Assembly (NCBI GenBank): GCA_030147635.1
Contig: JASBUZ010000016.1
Coordinates: 1 to 33,884 of the forward strand
Reading direction: 5' to 3'
Source of the DNA: Gammaproteobacteria bacterium
GTDB lineage: Bacteria; Pseudomonadota; Gammaproteobacteria; Legionellales; Legionellaceae
DNA: 33,884 nt
Position 1 is the stretch's first letter. Each line of letters opens with the position of its first letter. This document shows positions 16,338-25,605 of this stretch, in pieces. Made by a program: the position numbers and the translations under genes. A model generated the notes under the pieces. It was not told where the DNA came from, ran no database searches, and saw nothing but the letters and a program-made list of their open reading frames with translations.

Positions 16338-16365
16338 TTGTTATCCCAAATACCGATGTTATACT
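16338..16365 (+). promoter_or_regulatory. Upstream promoter of the mla leader (extended -10)
   Basis: TTGTTA (16338-16343) and TATACT (16360-16365) are 16 bases apart, with TGT directly before the -10 giving the TGn extension. Transcription would begin near 16372, leaving a leader of about 150 bases before mlaF. Confidence 0.5.
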
Positions 16366-16376
16366 TGCCGCACCCA

Positions 16377-16421
16377 TAGATGGAGATAAACATCTAGCCC
16401 TGTGAACAAAAGCTACGGGGT
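16377..16421 (+). other. Two consecutive hairpins in the mla leader
   Basis: TAGATG (16377-16382) pairs with CATCTA (16391-16396) around an 8-base loop. Immediately after, CCCTGT (16398-16403) pairs with ACGGGG (16415-16420) with one G-T pair. Both lie just downstream of the extended -10 promoter and about 40 bases before a second promoter. They could be a 5' leader structure or a small RNA. No T-tract follows, and I do not recognise a known riboswitch. Confidence 0.35.
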
Positions 16422-16459
16422 GTAAGAGTTTGGCTGTGGTGTGTTGATATACCTCCAAA

Positions 16460-16488
16460 TTGGCAATTCAGGGGGACTGGGGTATATA
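16460..16488 (+). promoter_or_regulatory. Proximal sigma-70 promoter for mlaF
   Basis: TTGGCA (16460-16465) and TATATA (16483-16488) are separated by 17 bases. The predicted start (about 16495) gives a leader of about 26 bases, which favours the ATG at 16521 over the TTG at 16506 as the mlaF start. Confidence 0.55.
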
Positions 16489-16520
16489 CTTAGGAGAATC
16501 TTGATTTGGAGTTCGAGTGC

Positions 16521-17318
16521 ATGCAAAACCCCTGGGTGGTGATTAAAGATTTGACATTTTCACGTCAGAATAGAATTATATTTGATAACATCAGTCTTGA
16601 AGTGCCACGTGGGAAAATTACAGCAATTATGGGCCCAAGCGGTAGTGGTAAAACCACCTTACTACACCTAATTGGTGGCATGCTAAAGCCTGATCAAGGC
16701 CAAGTCTTTGTATATAACCAAGAAATTTCCACACTTTCTGATAAGGCGCTCGCTAAGGCACGGCGCAACATGGGGCTTTTATTTCAACATGGTGCTTTGT
16801 TTACGCATTTATCGGTGTTTGAAAATGTTGCTTTTCCTTTGCGCGAACATACAGAACTTGATGAGCATATGTTAAAACATGTGGTTTTGATGAAGCTTGA
16901 AGCGGTCGGGCTTCGTGGGGCATCTGAGTTGATGCCATCTCAGTTATCAGGTGGAATGGCACGTCGCGTGGCACTTGCGCGGGCGATGGCCCTAGATCCA
17001 GATTTAATGATGTTTGATGAGCCATTTACTGGCCAAGACCCAATTTCAATGGGCGTTTTGGTGCGTTTAATTCAGCGTCTAAATCAGTTGTTAAAAATAA
17101 CGACTATCATCGTATCTCATGACGTTGAAGAAACTTGCGCCATTGCAGACTATGCTTATTTAGTTGCAGGTGGGCGTATTATTGGTGCTGGTACACCAAG
17201 CGAGTTACAAGTATCTACAGAGCCTGATGTGCGACAATTTATGCAAGGGGATGCGGATGGTGTTGTCCCATTTCATTACCCAGCAAAGCCTTACCAGGAG
17301 GAGTTACTGGATGCTTAA
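16521..17318 (+). CDS. mlaF: Phospholipid transport ABC ATPase MlaF
   Basis: 265 residues. MlaF drives the MlaFEDB inner-membrane complex that moves phospholipids between inner membrane and MlaC. Walker A GPSGSGKTT is at 38-46, the signature LSGGMARR at 142-149, Walker B MMFDEPFTGQDP at about 163-174. PLREHTELDE and MKLEAVGLRG are family hallmarks. GGAG (16508-16511) is 9 bases before the ATG. It overlaps mlaE by 8 bases. Confidence 0.96.
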   Translation: MQNPWVVIKDLTFSRQNRIIFDNISLEVPRGKITAIMGPSGSGKTTLLHLIGGMLKPDQGQVFVYNQEISTLSDKALAKARRNMGLLFQHGALFTHLSVFENVAFPLREHTELDEHMLKHVVLMKLEAVGLRGASELMPSQLSGGMARRVALARAMALDPDLMMFDEPFTGQDPISMGVLVRLIQRLNQLLKITTIIVSHDVEETCAIADYAYLVAGGRIIGAGTPSELQVSTEPDVRQFMQGDADGVVPFHYPAKPYQEELLDA

Positions 17319-18093
17319 TCGAATTGCAGGAGTCGGGCAGGTAGGTGTCAGTGCTTTAGAGCGTGTGGGGGCTTCTGGTTATTTTTTATGGCGATTATTA
17401 TGGCGCTCGCCCCTATTAAAAAAATTACTACCGAATACTTGGAAGCAGCTTTATGCGGTGGGGGTGTTATCTGGCATTATTATTATTGTTTCCGGGCTTT
17501 TTATTGGCATGGTGGTTGGGCTTCAGGGGCATCATACGCTTGAGAAATTTGGTGCGGCGAGCCAACTTGGACAGCTATTAGCACTCAGTATTTCACGAGA
17601 ACTTGGGCCTGTGGTAAGTGCACTTTTATTTGCAGGACGCGCGGGTTCTGCATTAACTGCTGAAATCGGACTGATGAAAACAACTGAGCAGCTTGCCAGC
17701 ATGGATATGATGGGTGTCGACCCACTTGCACGCATTGTGTATCCAAGGTTTTTAGCAGGCCTGATTTCCTTGCCAGTGCTCTCACTTATTTTTTCGGCGG
17801 TTGCTGTGTATGGCGGATATTTTATTGGGGTTGAGCGACTAGGAGTTGATGCTGGAAGCTTTTGGTCGAATATGCAAGCGGCTGTCAGTTTTCGCCTAGA
17901 CGTGCTGGGTGGCATCATTAAAAGTGCGGTGTTTGCATTTTTGGTAACTTGGGTTGCCGTGTTTCAAGGATTTTCATGTGTGCCTACTGCTGAAGGCATT
18001 AGTCAAGCGACAACGCGTTCAGTGGTGTATGCATCGTTGCTGATTTTAGGGTTTGACTTTTTACTGACAGCGCTCATGATTGGAGGATGGTAA
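17311..18093 (+). CDS. mlaE: Phospholipid transport permease MlaE
   Basis: 260 residues with an N-terminal amphipathic region and about five membrane segments. Typical MlaE features are FIGMVVGLQGHHTLEKFGA, ELGPVVSALLFAGRAGSA and EIGLMKTTEQLASMDMMGVDP (the coupling-helix region). The ATG at 17311 has a strong AGGAGG-type site and lies inside the mlaF stop (ATGCTTAA). mlaD begins directly after its stop codon. Confidence 0.96.
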   Translation: MLNRIAGVGQVGVSALERVGASGYFLWRLLWRSPLLKKLLPNTWKQLYAVGVLSGIIIIVSGLFIGMVVGLQGHHTLEKFGAASQLGQLLALSISRELGPVVSALLFAGRAGSALTAEIGLMKTTEQLASMDMMGVDPLARIVYPRFLAGLISLPVLSLIFSAVAVYGGYFIGVERLGVDAGSFWSNMQAAVSFRLDVLGGIIKSAVFAFLVTWVAVFQGFSCVPTAEGISQATTRSVVYASLLILGFDFLLTALMIGGW

Positions 18094-18576
18094 ATGGTGA
18101 TGAAAGATAGGCGCTACGGGATTGATTTAGCCGTTGGCTTTTTTATGTTGTTTGGTTTTTTGGCACTGCTTGTGATGGTTTATCAAGTGAGTGGGGTTGA
18201 AAGCCTAACACATAGCAAAACGTATCAGGTGACAGCTGACTTTGCTAACATCGGTGGGCTAAAAGTACGAGCACCAGTGACTGTGTCTGGGGTGAAAGTC
18301 GGAGAGGTTACCCGTATTACGCTTGAGCCTGGTAAGTTGAATGCTAAGGTCACGATGCAGCTTGATAAAAATAGACCGATTCCCTACGAAGACACTTCAG
18401 CCCGCATTTTGACTGAAGGATTACTGGGCTCAAACTATGTCAGCATTGTGCCAGGATTTGAAGATGATCCAGAGCATCCCTTCTTGCGCGGGGGCGATGT
18501 TATTGAGAAAACGCAAGAAGCGGTTATTTTGGAAAACCTGATTGGACAATTACTATTTAACGTAAAATCATCTTAG
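18094..18576 (+). CDS. mlaD: MCE-domain phospholipid transport protein MlaD
   Basis: 160 residues, close to the usual size. One membrane helix (about 12-31) anchors a single MCE domain starting YQVTADFANIGGLKVRAPVTVSGVKVGEV; MlaD forms a hexameric ring through which lipids pass. RILTEGLLGSNYVSI is the second conserved block, followed by a short hydrophobic C-terminal helix (LENLIGQLLF) that lines the pore. The start is immediately after the mlaE stop, with GGAGG 7 bases upstream. Confidence 0.95.
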   Translation: MVMKDRRYGIDLAVGFFMLFGFLALLVMVYQVSGVESLTHSKTYQVTADFANIGGLKVRAPVTVSGVKVGEVTRITLEPGKLNAKVTMQLDKNRPIPYEDTSARILTEGLLGSNYVSIVPGFEDDPEHPFLRGGDVIEKTQEAVILENLIGQLLFNVKSS

Positions 18577-18591
18577 CGCTAGGGAGGCGAC

Positions 18592-19203
18592 ATGCTTAAG
18601 TTTCGAGTTTTGTTAGGGGTGTTTTGCTTAAGTGTTACAGCACTTGCCTGGTCTGCAACTTCACCTGTTCCTATGCTTGAGAAAACAGCAGATGACATCG
18701 TCGATGTGCTGGATAAAAATAAATCCCAACTGAAAACTAGGCCTGAAATTGTCCAAAATACAGTGCGCCAGCAACTTTTGCCACATATGGATGTGACTGG
18801 AATGGCACGTTCAGTCTTGGGGCGTGCGGCATGGGTGCGCGCGACGGAGTCTGAGAAAAAACGTTTTACCAAAGCTTTTACCGATCTTGTGGTTCGTACC
18901 TATTCGGCACCACTTGCAGAGTATTCGAATGAAAAAATTATGTTTTTACCTGAAAGAGCGGCGCCTAGTGGGCGATTTACTCGGGTGAATAGTGTTATAA
19001 TCCGACCGAGTGGCCAAAAAATACCTCTAAGCTATAGTTTGGTTTTGAAAAAGGACACTTGGAAAATTTATGATTTTAGTGTGGAAGGCGTGAGCCTTTT
19101 GCAAAGTTTCAAAAATCAGTTTGGTCAGATCTTAAGAATGTCAGACATGAATACACTCATTGCTGAGCTGGAAGCACAAGGTCGTGCAAAAGAGGCTGCC
19201 TAA
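18592..19203 (+). CDS. mlaC: Periplasmic phospholipid shuttle MlaC
   Basis: 203 residues. A signal peptide (MLKFRVLLGVFCLSVTALAWSA) leads into the MlaC fold: LLPHMDVTGMARSVLGRAAWVRA, FTKAFTDLVVRTYSAPLAEY and WKIYDFSVEGVSLLQSFKNQFGQIL are diagnostic. MlaC carries phospholipid between the outer-membrane MlaA complex and MlaFEDB. AGGGAGG lies just upstream. Its stop overlaps the mlaB start by one base (TAATG). mlaA is not in this window. Confidence 0.95.
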   Translation: MLKFRVLLGVFCLSVTALAWSATSPVPMLEKTADDIVDVLDKNKSQLKTRPEIVQNTVRQQLLPHMDVTGMARSVLGRAAWVRATESEKKRFTKAFTDLVVRTYSAPLAEYSNEKIMFLPERAAPSGRFTRVNSVIIRPSGQKIPLSYSLVLKKDTWKIYDFSVEGVSLLQSFKNQFGQILRMSDMNTLIAELEAQGRAKEAA

Positions 19204-19491
19204 TGGGAAGAATGGTACGGTTTTTACCGACTGAAACCTTGACAGTTGATACAGTCTCATCAGACTTAAATCGCTTTTTGGAGTTGATTCATACTAACCC
19301 AGAAGCCGAGATTGTATTTGATTTAACGCATGTATTGCAGTGTGATACCGCAGGGCTTGCTCTTTTGATTGAAGCAAAGCGTTTGTGCGCTTTGCAGCAA
19401 AGTAAACTGAAGGTTGCAAACATGCCGGATGAAACCTTGAAGCTTGCTACATTTTGCGGGTTAGAACATTTATTTTTAGGAGATTTAGTGG

Positions 19492-19499
<8 letters not shown>
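19203..19499 (+). CDS. mlaB: STAS-domain protein MlaB
   Basis: 98 residues, a single STAS domain. MlaB is the small cytoplasmic subunit that stabilises MlaF. The core motif DLTHVLQCDTAGLALLIEAKR contains the conserved D-T/S-AG loop. Sequence conservation is weak outside it; position between mlaC and ibaG is the strongest support. It overlaps ibaG by 8 bases (ATGGTTAG). Confidence 0.9.
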
Positions 19500-20998
<1,499 letters not shown>

Positions 20999-21015
20999 TA
21001 CAAAATGGAATGGGC

Positions 21016-21774
21016 ATGACAACACGAAGGGACCTTGCGGCCTATCTAGCAGATTATTTGCAGGTAAACACTTTTAAGGATTACGCACCGAACGGATTGC
21101 AAGTTGAAGGACGAAGGGACATTTGTCGTATCCGAACGGCGGTAACTGCCTCGAGTGCCGTAATTCAAAAAGCATGTGCAGACAAGGCCGATGCACTTTT
21201 GGTGCATCACGGCTATTTTTGGCGCGGTGAAGCTTCAGAAATTTGTGGCATGAAGCGAGAGCGGATTGCACACCTCATTAAAAACGACTTAAACCTATTT
21301 GCCTATCATTTACCGCTGGATTGTCATCCGGAGCTTGGCAATAACGTGTGTATGGCGAGACGGCTTGATGTCTCTGATTTAAAAAGTCATGACGCGATGG
21401 GGACAGCGAATCTTTTGTGGACTGGTCATTTGCCAAAGGCGCTGACTGCTGAGAGCCTGTCTGCAACTTTGAGTAAAATATACAAGCGGGAGCCACAGCG
21501 TATTTCTGGCACTAAAAAATCAATTCGGCAGATTGCTTTTTGTAGTGGTGGGGCACAAGACTTAATTGAAATGGCAAGTGCTTTAGGTGTCGATGCTTAT
21601 TTAAGCGGTGAAATTTCAGAGCGCACGTATTATCAAGCGAAAGAGTTAGGCATGCATTATTTTGCTTGTGGACATCATGCAACAGAAAGAGACGGTATTA
21701 GAACACTTGGTGAGCATTTGGCCACACGGTTTGGTCTGGAACATGCTTTTATTGATAGCGATAATCCAGTGTAA
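21016..21774 (+). CDS. Nif3-like dinuclear metal centre protein (YbgI family)
   Basis: 252 residues, as in E. coli YbgI. Members form hexameric toroids with a two-metal site; the physiological reaction is not firmly known, though GTP cyclohydrolase-like roles are proposed. Metal ligands appear in LLVHHGYFWRG, HLPLDCHPELGNN and CGHHATERDG. NGLQVEG near the N-terminus is also typical. The ATG at 21016 is preferred over 21010 because GGAA lies 5 bases before it. It is 17 bases after murA on the same strand. Confidence 0.9.
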   Translation: MTTRRDLAAYLADYLQVNTFKDYAPNGLQVEGRRDICRIRTAVTASSAVIQKACADKADALLVHHGYFWRGEASEICGMKRERIAHLIKNDLNLFAYHLPLDCHPELGNNVCMARRLDVSDLKSHDAMGTANLLWTGHLPKALTAESLSATLSKIYKREPQRISGTKKSIRQIAFCSGGAQDLIEMASALGVDAYLSGEISERTYYQAKELGMHYFACGHHATERDGIRTLGEHLATRFGLEHAFIDSDNPV

Positions 21775-21784
21775 GACATGAGTT

Positions 21785-23932
21785 ATGGAGCAATTACAGG
21801 GTGCCATTGAGCGCGTTACTTTCCACAGTGAAACCACTGGTTTTTGTGTGTTACGGACCAAAGTCAAAGGGAATCGAGACGTTGTCACAGTCATTGGTAA
21901 TGCCCCCTCTATTACTGCGGGTGAATATATCGAGTGTCGTGGTACTTGGGTCAATGATCAAAAGCATGGCCTGCAATTTAAAGCCGAATATTTAAAAGCC
22001 ATTCAACCTACCACCCTTGAAGGCATTGAGAAATATCTAGGCTCGGGTATGGTGAAGGGCATAGGGCCGCATTTTGCCAAAAAACTGGTGCGTGCTTTTG
22101 GTGAAGCCGTTTTTGATGTGATTGAGCAAACCCCACATCGCTTACTAGAACTTGAAGGCATTGGTGAGAAAAGAAAAGAGCGCGTACTATCCGCTTGGGC
22201 AGAACAAAAAGCCATTCGAAATATTATGGTTTTTTTGCATGGTCATGGTGTGGGCACCGCGCGTGCGGTTCGCATTTATAAAACCTATGGCGATAAAGCT
22301 GTTCGTGTGGTGGAAGAAAATCCTTATTGCTTGGCGCGCGATATTCATGGCATTGGTTTTAAAACGGCAGATGCGTTAGCAGAAAAGCTTGGTATTGCGA
22401 AAGACTCACTGATGCGAGCGCAAGCGGGAGTTAATCATGTACTCCAGGAACTTTGTGAAAATGGCCACTGTGCTGCCGCACGAGAAAAACTGGTTGAAGC
22501 AAGTGTGAAGCTTTTAGAAATTCCAGAAGCGGTGATTGAGCGTGCCATTGATGAAGAGATTGAAGAAGAAGCCCTTGTCTTAGATACTATCCAGGATACA
22601 CCTTGTATTTACCCCATTTCTTTGTACACGGCTGAAACTAAAGCGGCAGCACAGCTTAAAAGACTCAACCGAGGGGAGTTGCCTTGGGGAGAGATTGACA
22701 CTGGTAAAGTGATTCCTTGGGTGGAGCAAAAAACCGCACTTGAGTTGTCAGGCTCGCAGCGTGAAGCAATCGAAACAGTTTTAAAGTCTAAAGTATCGAT
22801 TATGACGGGTGGACCCGGAGTTGGGAAAACCACTATTGTTAAAAGTTTGCTTGGTATTATTGATGCAAAATCCCTGCGCATAGGGCTTTGTGCCCCGACT
22901 GGGCGTGCGGCAAAGCGTCTTACTGAAACCACGCGAATGGAAGCGAAAACCATTCATCGCCTGCTTGAGTTTGATATGAAAACCTACGGGTTTAAACACA
23001 ATCAAAATAACTTGTTACCACTCGATGTTTTGATTATTGACGAAGCTTCCATGATTGATATTGTGCTTTTGAATCATTTATTAAAAGCGATTCATTTGGA
23101 TACAGCCATTATTTTTGTAGGAGATATTGACCAGTTGCCTTCTGTAGGGTCGGGTGCGGTCTTGTCTGATTTAATTAAGTCTGGTGTCATTGCGACGGTG
23201 AGACTGACCGAAATTTTTAGGCAAGCAGCGCACTCACATATTATCGTGAATGCGCATCGCGTGAATGAAGGGCGTATGCCCAAATCTTATGACTCTCCTC
23301 AGAGTGATTTTTTTACCTTGTATACAGAAACACCCGAAGAAATTCATGCCAAGCTCATTGAAATCGTGACCAATCGCTTATCCAAGCGTTATGGTTATGA
23401 TCCAATTCAAGACATTCAAGTGCTGACGCCTATGAACCGAGGTGGCCTTGGTGCTAGAAGCTTGAATGCCGCTTTGCAAGAGAAACTGAATGGTCATGCC
23501 ACTCCTAAGGTTGAGCGCTTTGGCTCGGTGTTTGCACCAGGAGATAAAGTGATTCAAATGCGCAATAATTACGATAAAGATGTCTTTAATGGGGATATTG
23601 GTGTCATTGAAAGTATTGATTTAGAAGAAGGCGAGTTAAAAATCAATTTTGATCAAAGCCTAAAGACTTATAGTATCAATGAGTTGGATGAAGTGAGCCT
23701 TGCCTATGCCATTAGCATTCATAAGTCACAAGGCTCAGAATTTCCGGTGGTGGTGATGCCACTTGCTACTCAACACTTTACTTTGCTCGCTCGAAACTTA
23801 CTCTATACTGGCATTACGCGAGGCAAGAGCCGAGTGGTTTTGATTGGTCAAAAAAAAGCAATTGGCATGGCGGTTCACAATAATAAAGAGGCTGAGAGAA
23901 TGACCAAGCTTTCCGAAAGATTACAGACTTAA
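21785..23932 (+). CDS. recD2: ATP-dependent RecD-like DNA helicase RecD2
   Basis: 715 residues, longer at the N-terminus than the RecD subunit of RecBCD. The N-terminal OB-like region is followed by helix-hairpin-helix repeats (GMVKGIGPHFAKKL and LELEGIGEKRKERV), then an SF1B motor: Walker A GGPGVGKTT (342-350, Lys348), DEAS at 419-422, VGDIDQLPSVGSG, and the C-terminal motifs YAISIHKSQGSEF and TGITRGK. RecD2 is a 5'-3' helicase in organisms often lacking, or in addition to, RecBCD. The start ATG is 10 bases after the previous stop, with a weak ribosome binding site. Confidence 0.95.
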   Translation: MEQLQGAIERVTFHSETTGFCVLRTKVKGNRDVVTVIGNAPSITAGEYIECRGTWVNDQKHGLQFKAEYLKAIQPTTLEGIEKYLGSGMVKGIGPHFAKKLVRAFGEAVFDVIEQTPHRLLELEGIGEKRKERVLSAWAEQKAIRNIMVFLHGHGVGTARAVRIYKTYGDKAVRVVEENPYCLARDIHGIGFKTADALAEKLGIAKDSLMRAQAGVNHVLQELCENGHCAAAREKLVEASVKLLEIPEAVIERAIDEEIEEEALVLDTIQDTPCIYPISLYTAETKAAAQLKRLNRGELPWGEIDTGKVIPWVEQKTALELSGSQREAIETVLKSKVSIMTGGPGVGKTTIVKSLLGIIDAKSLRIGLCAPTGRAAKRLTETTRMEAKTIHRLLEFDMKTYGFKHNQNNLLPLDVLIIDEASMIDIVLLNHLLKAIHLDTAIIFVGDIDQLPSVGSGAVLSDLIKSGVIATVRLTEIFRQAAHSHIIVNAHRVNEGRMPKSYDSPQSDFFTLYTETPEEIHAKLIEIVTNRLSKRYGYDPIQDIQVLTPMNRGGLGARSLNAALQEKLNGHATPKVERFGSVFAPGDKVIQMRNNYDKDVFNGDIGVIESIDLEEGELKINFDQSLKTYSINELDEVSLAYAISIHKSQGSEFPVVVMPLATQHFTLLARNLLYTGITRGKSRVVLIGQKKAIGMAVHNNKEAERMTKLSERLQT

Positions 23933-23945
23933 CCTAGGATGCTTG

Positions 23946-25253
23946 ATGCTGACGCAATTAGAGTTACATGCCTCTTTAGAAGATCCAGTGTTGCATTCGA
24001 TGGGATTTTTGAATGAAATTATCGGCAAATTTCCCGGTGCTATTTCTTTTGCGCCTGGCGCGCCTAATCCGACACATTTAACACATATTGACACCAATGC
24101 TTATATTGGGCGGTATGTTCAGTATCTTTCTCAGTCTAGAGGCTTAAAAGAAGAAGAGATACATCGACACCTGTATCAATACGGACCTTCTTCTGGTTTG
24201 ATTAATGAGTTGATTGCAACAGCCATCCAGCAGGATAAAAACATTCATGTGGCGCCAGATGAGATTGTAGTCACGGTCGGTGCACAAGAAGCGATGCTGC
24301 TTGCCTTGAGAGCCCTATTTCGCTCGTCACAAAATAAGCTTGCCGTGGTTAACCCATGCTATGTCGGCATTCTAGGTGCAGCACGATTACTTGATATTGA
24401 CTGCCTTGCCATAAATGAGACCAACCAAGGGGTTGATTTAGAACAGCTGGATAGGGTGTGCACACAAGCGCATTTAAATCATGCACCGGTTCGATCCCTA
24501 TATGTAGCCCCCGATTTTTCAAATCCAGCAGGCACTGTGTTAAGTCTTGCAATGCGGCAGCGCTTATTGGCATTAGCAGAGCGCTATGATTTTTTTATTA
24601 TAGAAGACAATGCCTATGGTTTTACAGCGCTTCCAGGAGAGGAAATTCCAAGTTTAAAAGCGCTGGATAAAAATGAGAGAGTGATTTTTATCGCAACCTT
24701 TTCGAAAGTTTGTCTGCCCGGTGCAAGAGTTGGCTATATGATAGCAGACCAAACAATACAGCATGCCGATGGCTTAAAGACTAAACTTTCAAATGAGCTG
24801 GCGAACCTAAAAAGCATGGTGACCGTAAATACTTCGCCTATTTGCCAGGCCATTATTGGAGGCATGTTACTTGAATACGGTGGCTCTTTTTTATCGCTTG
24901 AGCGTGAGCGTTCTGCTTTTTATCAGAATAATCTCCAGTTATTGTTAAGTCATTTATCTTGTTTGCTGCCACAACAAGAGATGTTACAAGCGGGTGTGTC
25001 ATGGAATAAGCCGTCAGGTGGATTTTTCGTGCGTGTACGTCTTCCGGTACCAGTAGATGAAGCACTGCTAGCGTTTTCGGCAGAGCAGCATGGTGTGATT
25101 TGGACCCCCATGTCTTCTTTTTATATGAATGGTGCAGGTGAGCATGAGCTAAGACTTTCATGTAGTTATCTAACACCCGAAGTAATAGAAGCAGGTGTAA
25201 CTCAGTTCGCTTCGTTTATAAGTGCTGTGCTTCTACAGCTTAAAAGAGGATAG
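23946..25253 (+). CDS. PLP-dependent aminotransferase, class I/II fold
   Basis: 435 residues. Fold-type I PLP motifs are complete: ISFAPGAPNP near the N-terminus, DFSNPAG (Asn193), EDNAYGF (Asp221, Tyr224), and TFSKVCLPGARVGY with PLP Lys254 and Arg261. The protein resembles the catalytic part of MocR/2-aminoadipate-type aminotransferases but has no N-terminal DNA-binding domain. The substrate is unknown. AGGA lies 7 bases before the ATG. It follows recD2 by 13 bases and precedes the carbamoyltransferase cassette, so it may supply an amino-acid or amine building block for the downstream peptide pathway; that is inference. Confidence 0.82.
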   Translation: MLTQLELHASLEDPVLHSMGFLNEIIGKFPGAISFAPGAPNPTHLTHIDTNAYIGRYVQYLSQSRGLKEEEIHRHLYQYGPSSGLINELIATAIQQDKNIHVAPDEIVVTVGAQEAMLLALRALFRSSQNKLAVVNPCYVGILGAARLLDIDCLAINETNQGVDLEQLDRVCTQAHLNHAPVRSLYVAPDFSNPAGTVLSLAMRQRLLALAERYDFFIIEDNAYGFTALPGEEIPSLKALDKNERVIFIATFSKVCLPGARVGYMIADQTIQHADGLKTKLSNELANLKSMVTVNTSPICQAIIGGMLLEYGGSFLSLERERSAFYQNNLQLLLSHLSCLLPQQEMLQAGVSWNKPSGGFFVRVRLPVPVDEALLAFSAEQHGVIWTPMSSFYMNGAGEHELRLSCSYLTPEVIEAGVTQFASFISAVLLQLKRG

Positions 25254-25260
25254 AAAAGCT

Positions 25261-25437
25261 ATGAATTTCATCATATTAGGGCTTGTTTTTTATGGTATAG
25301 TGACCCCCGTGGCTTTACTCATGCGCTTTTTTAGACGAGATGCATTGAGACTTCGGTTTAGACAAGAAATGGCAACTTATTGGATTGAAAGAAATCCGAC
25401 GGGTCCCAAAGGAAGTTCATTTAAAAACCAATATTAA
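25261..25437 (+). CDS. Short SxtJ-like membrane protein
   Basis: 58 residues: one membrane helix (about 3-22) then a basic segment with RRDALRLRF, TYWIERN and a C-terminus ending KNQY. This order matches my recollection of the C-terminal part of SxtJ-family membrane proteins (last helix, then RDxLxxxF, YWxxR and QF), which are usually about twice as long and have more helices. It may be a natural short form or the remains of a longer gene. The start has AGAGG upstream. The next two genes are the usual partners of this family, which is the main support. Confidence 0.62.
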   Translation: MNFIILGLVFYGIVTPVALLMRFFRRDALRLRFRQEMATYWIERNPTGPKGSSFKNQY

Positions 25438-25446
25438 GGAAGATAT

Positions 25447-25596
25447 ATGGCATTAATAAGGGAGCTATGGTGCTTTTTGCGTGCTCGAAAGAAAGTATGG
25501 ATGCTGCCGATTATCCTAGCGATGTTACTTTTGAGCGGGCTTACGATATTGGCACAAGGCTCAATTATCGGCCCTTTCATTTATACCCTTTTTTAG
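25447..25596 (+). CDS. DUF5989-family small membrane protein
   Basis: 49 residues, below many gene-finding cut-offs but convincing. The sequence starts LIRELWCFLRARKK, has one hydrophobic helix (about 17-38) and ends AQGSIIGPFIYTLF; this whole pattern is that of DUF5989, a tiny protein encoded next to NodU/CmcH carbamoyltransferases and SxtJ. AAGGA lies 5 bases before the ATG. Its function is unknown; a membrane-docking role for the carbamoyltransferase is a reasonable guess. It ends 9 bases before the carbamoyltransferase start. Confidence 0.85.
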   Translation: MALIRELWCFLRARKKVWMLPIILAMLLLSGLTILAQGSIIGPFIYTLF

Positions 25597-25605
25597 GTAT
25601 GTCCC

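Noticed and set aside
16270-16458. Open frame on the minus strand in the mla leader
   Set aside because: It has no ribosome binding site or recognisable protein pattern, overlaps the strong plus-strand promoter and hairpins, and sits directly upstream of the true gene starting at 16253.
17532-17918. Long minus-strand frame inside mlaE
   Set aside because: mlaE is conserved over its whole length; a Ser/Pro/Ala-rich antisense frame is common opposite membrane-protein codons.
24853-25176. Minus-strand open frame of 107 codons inside the aminotransferase gene
   Set aside because: The plus-strand frame carries complete PLP-enzyme motifs; the opposite frame is His/Lys-rich without a domain pattern.
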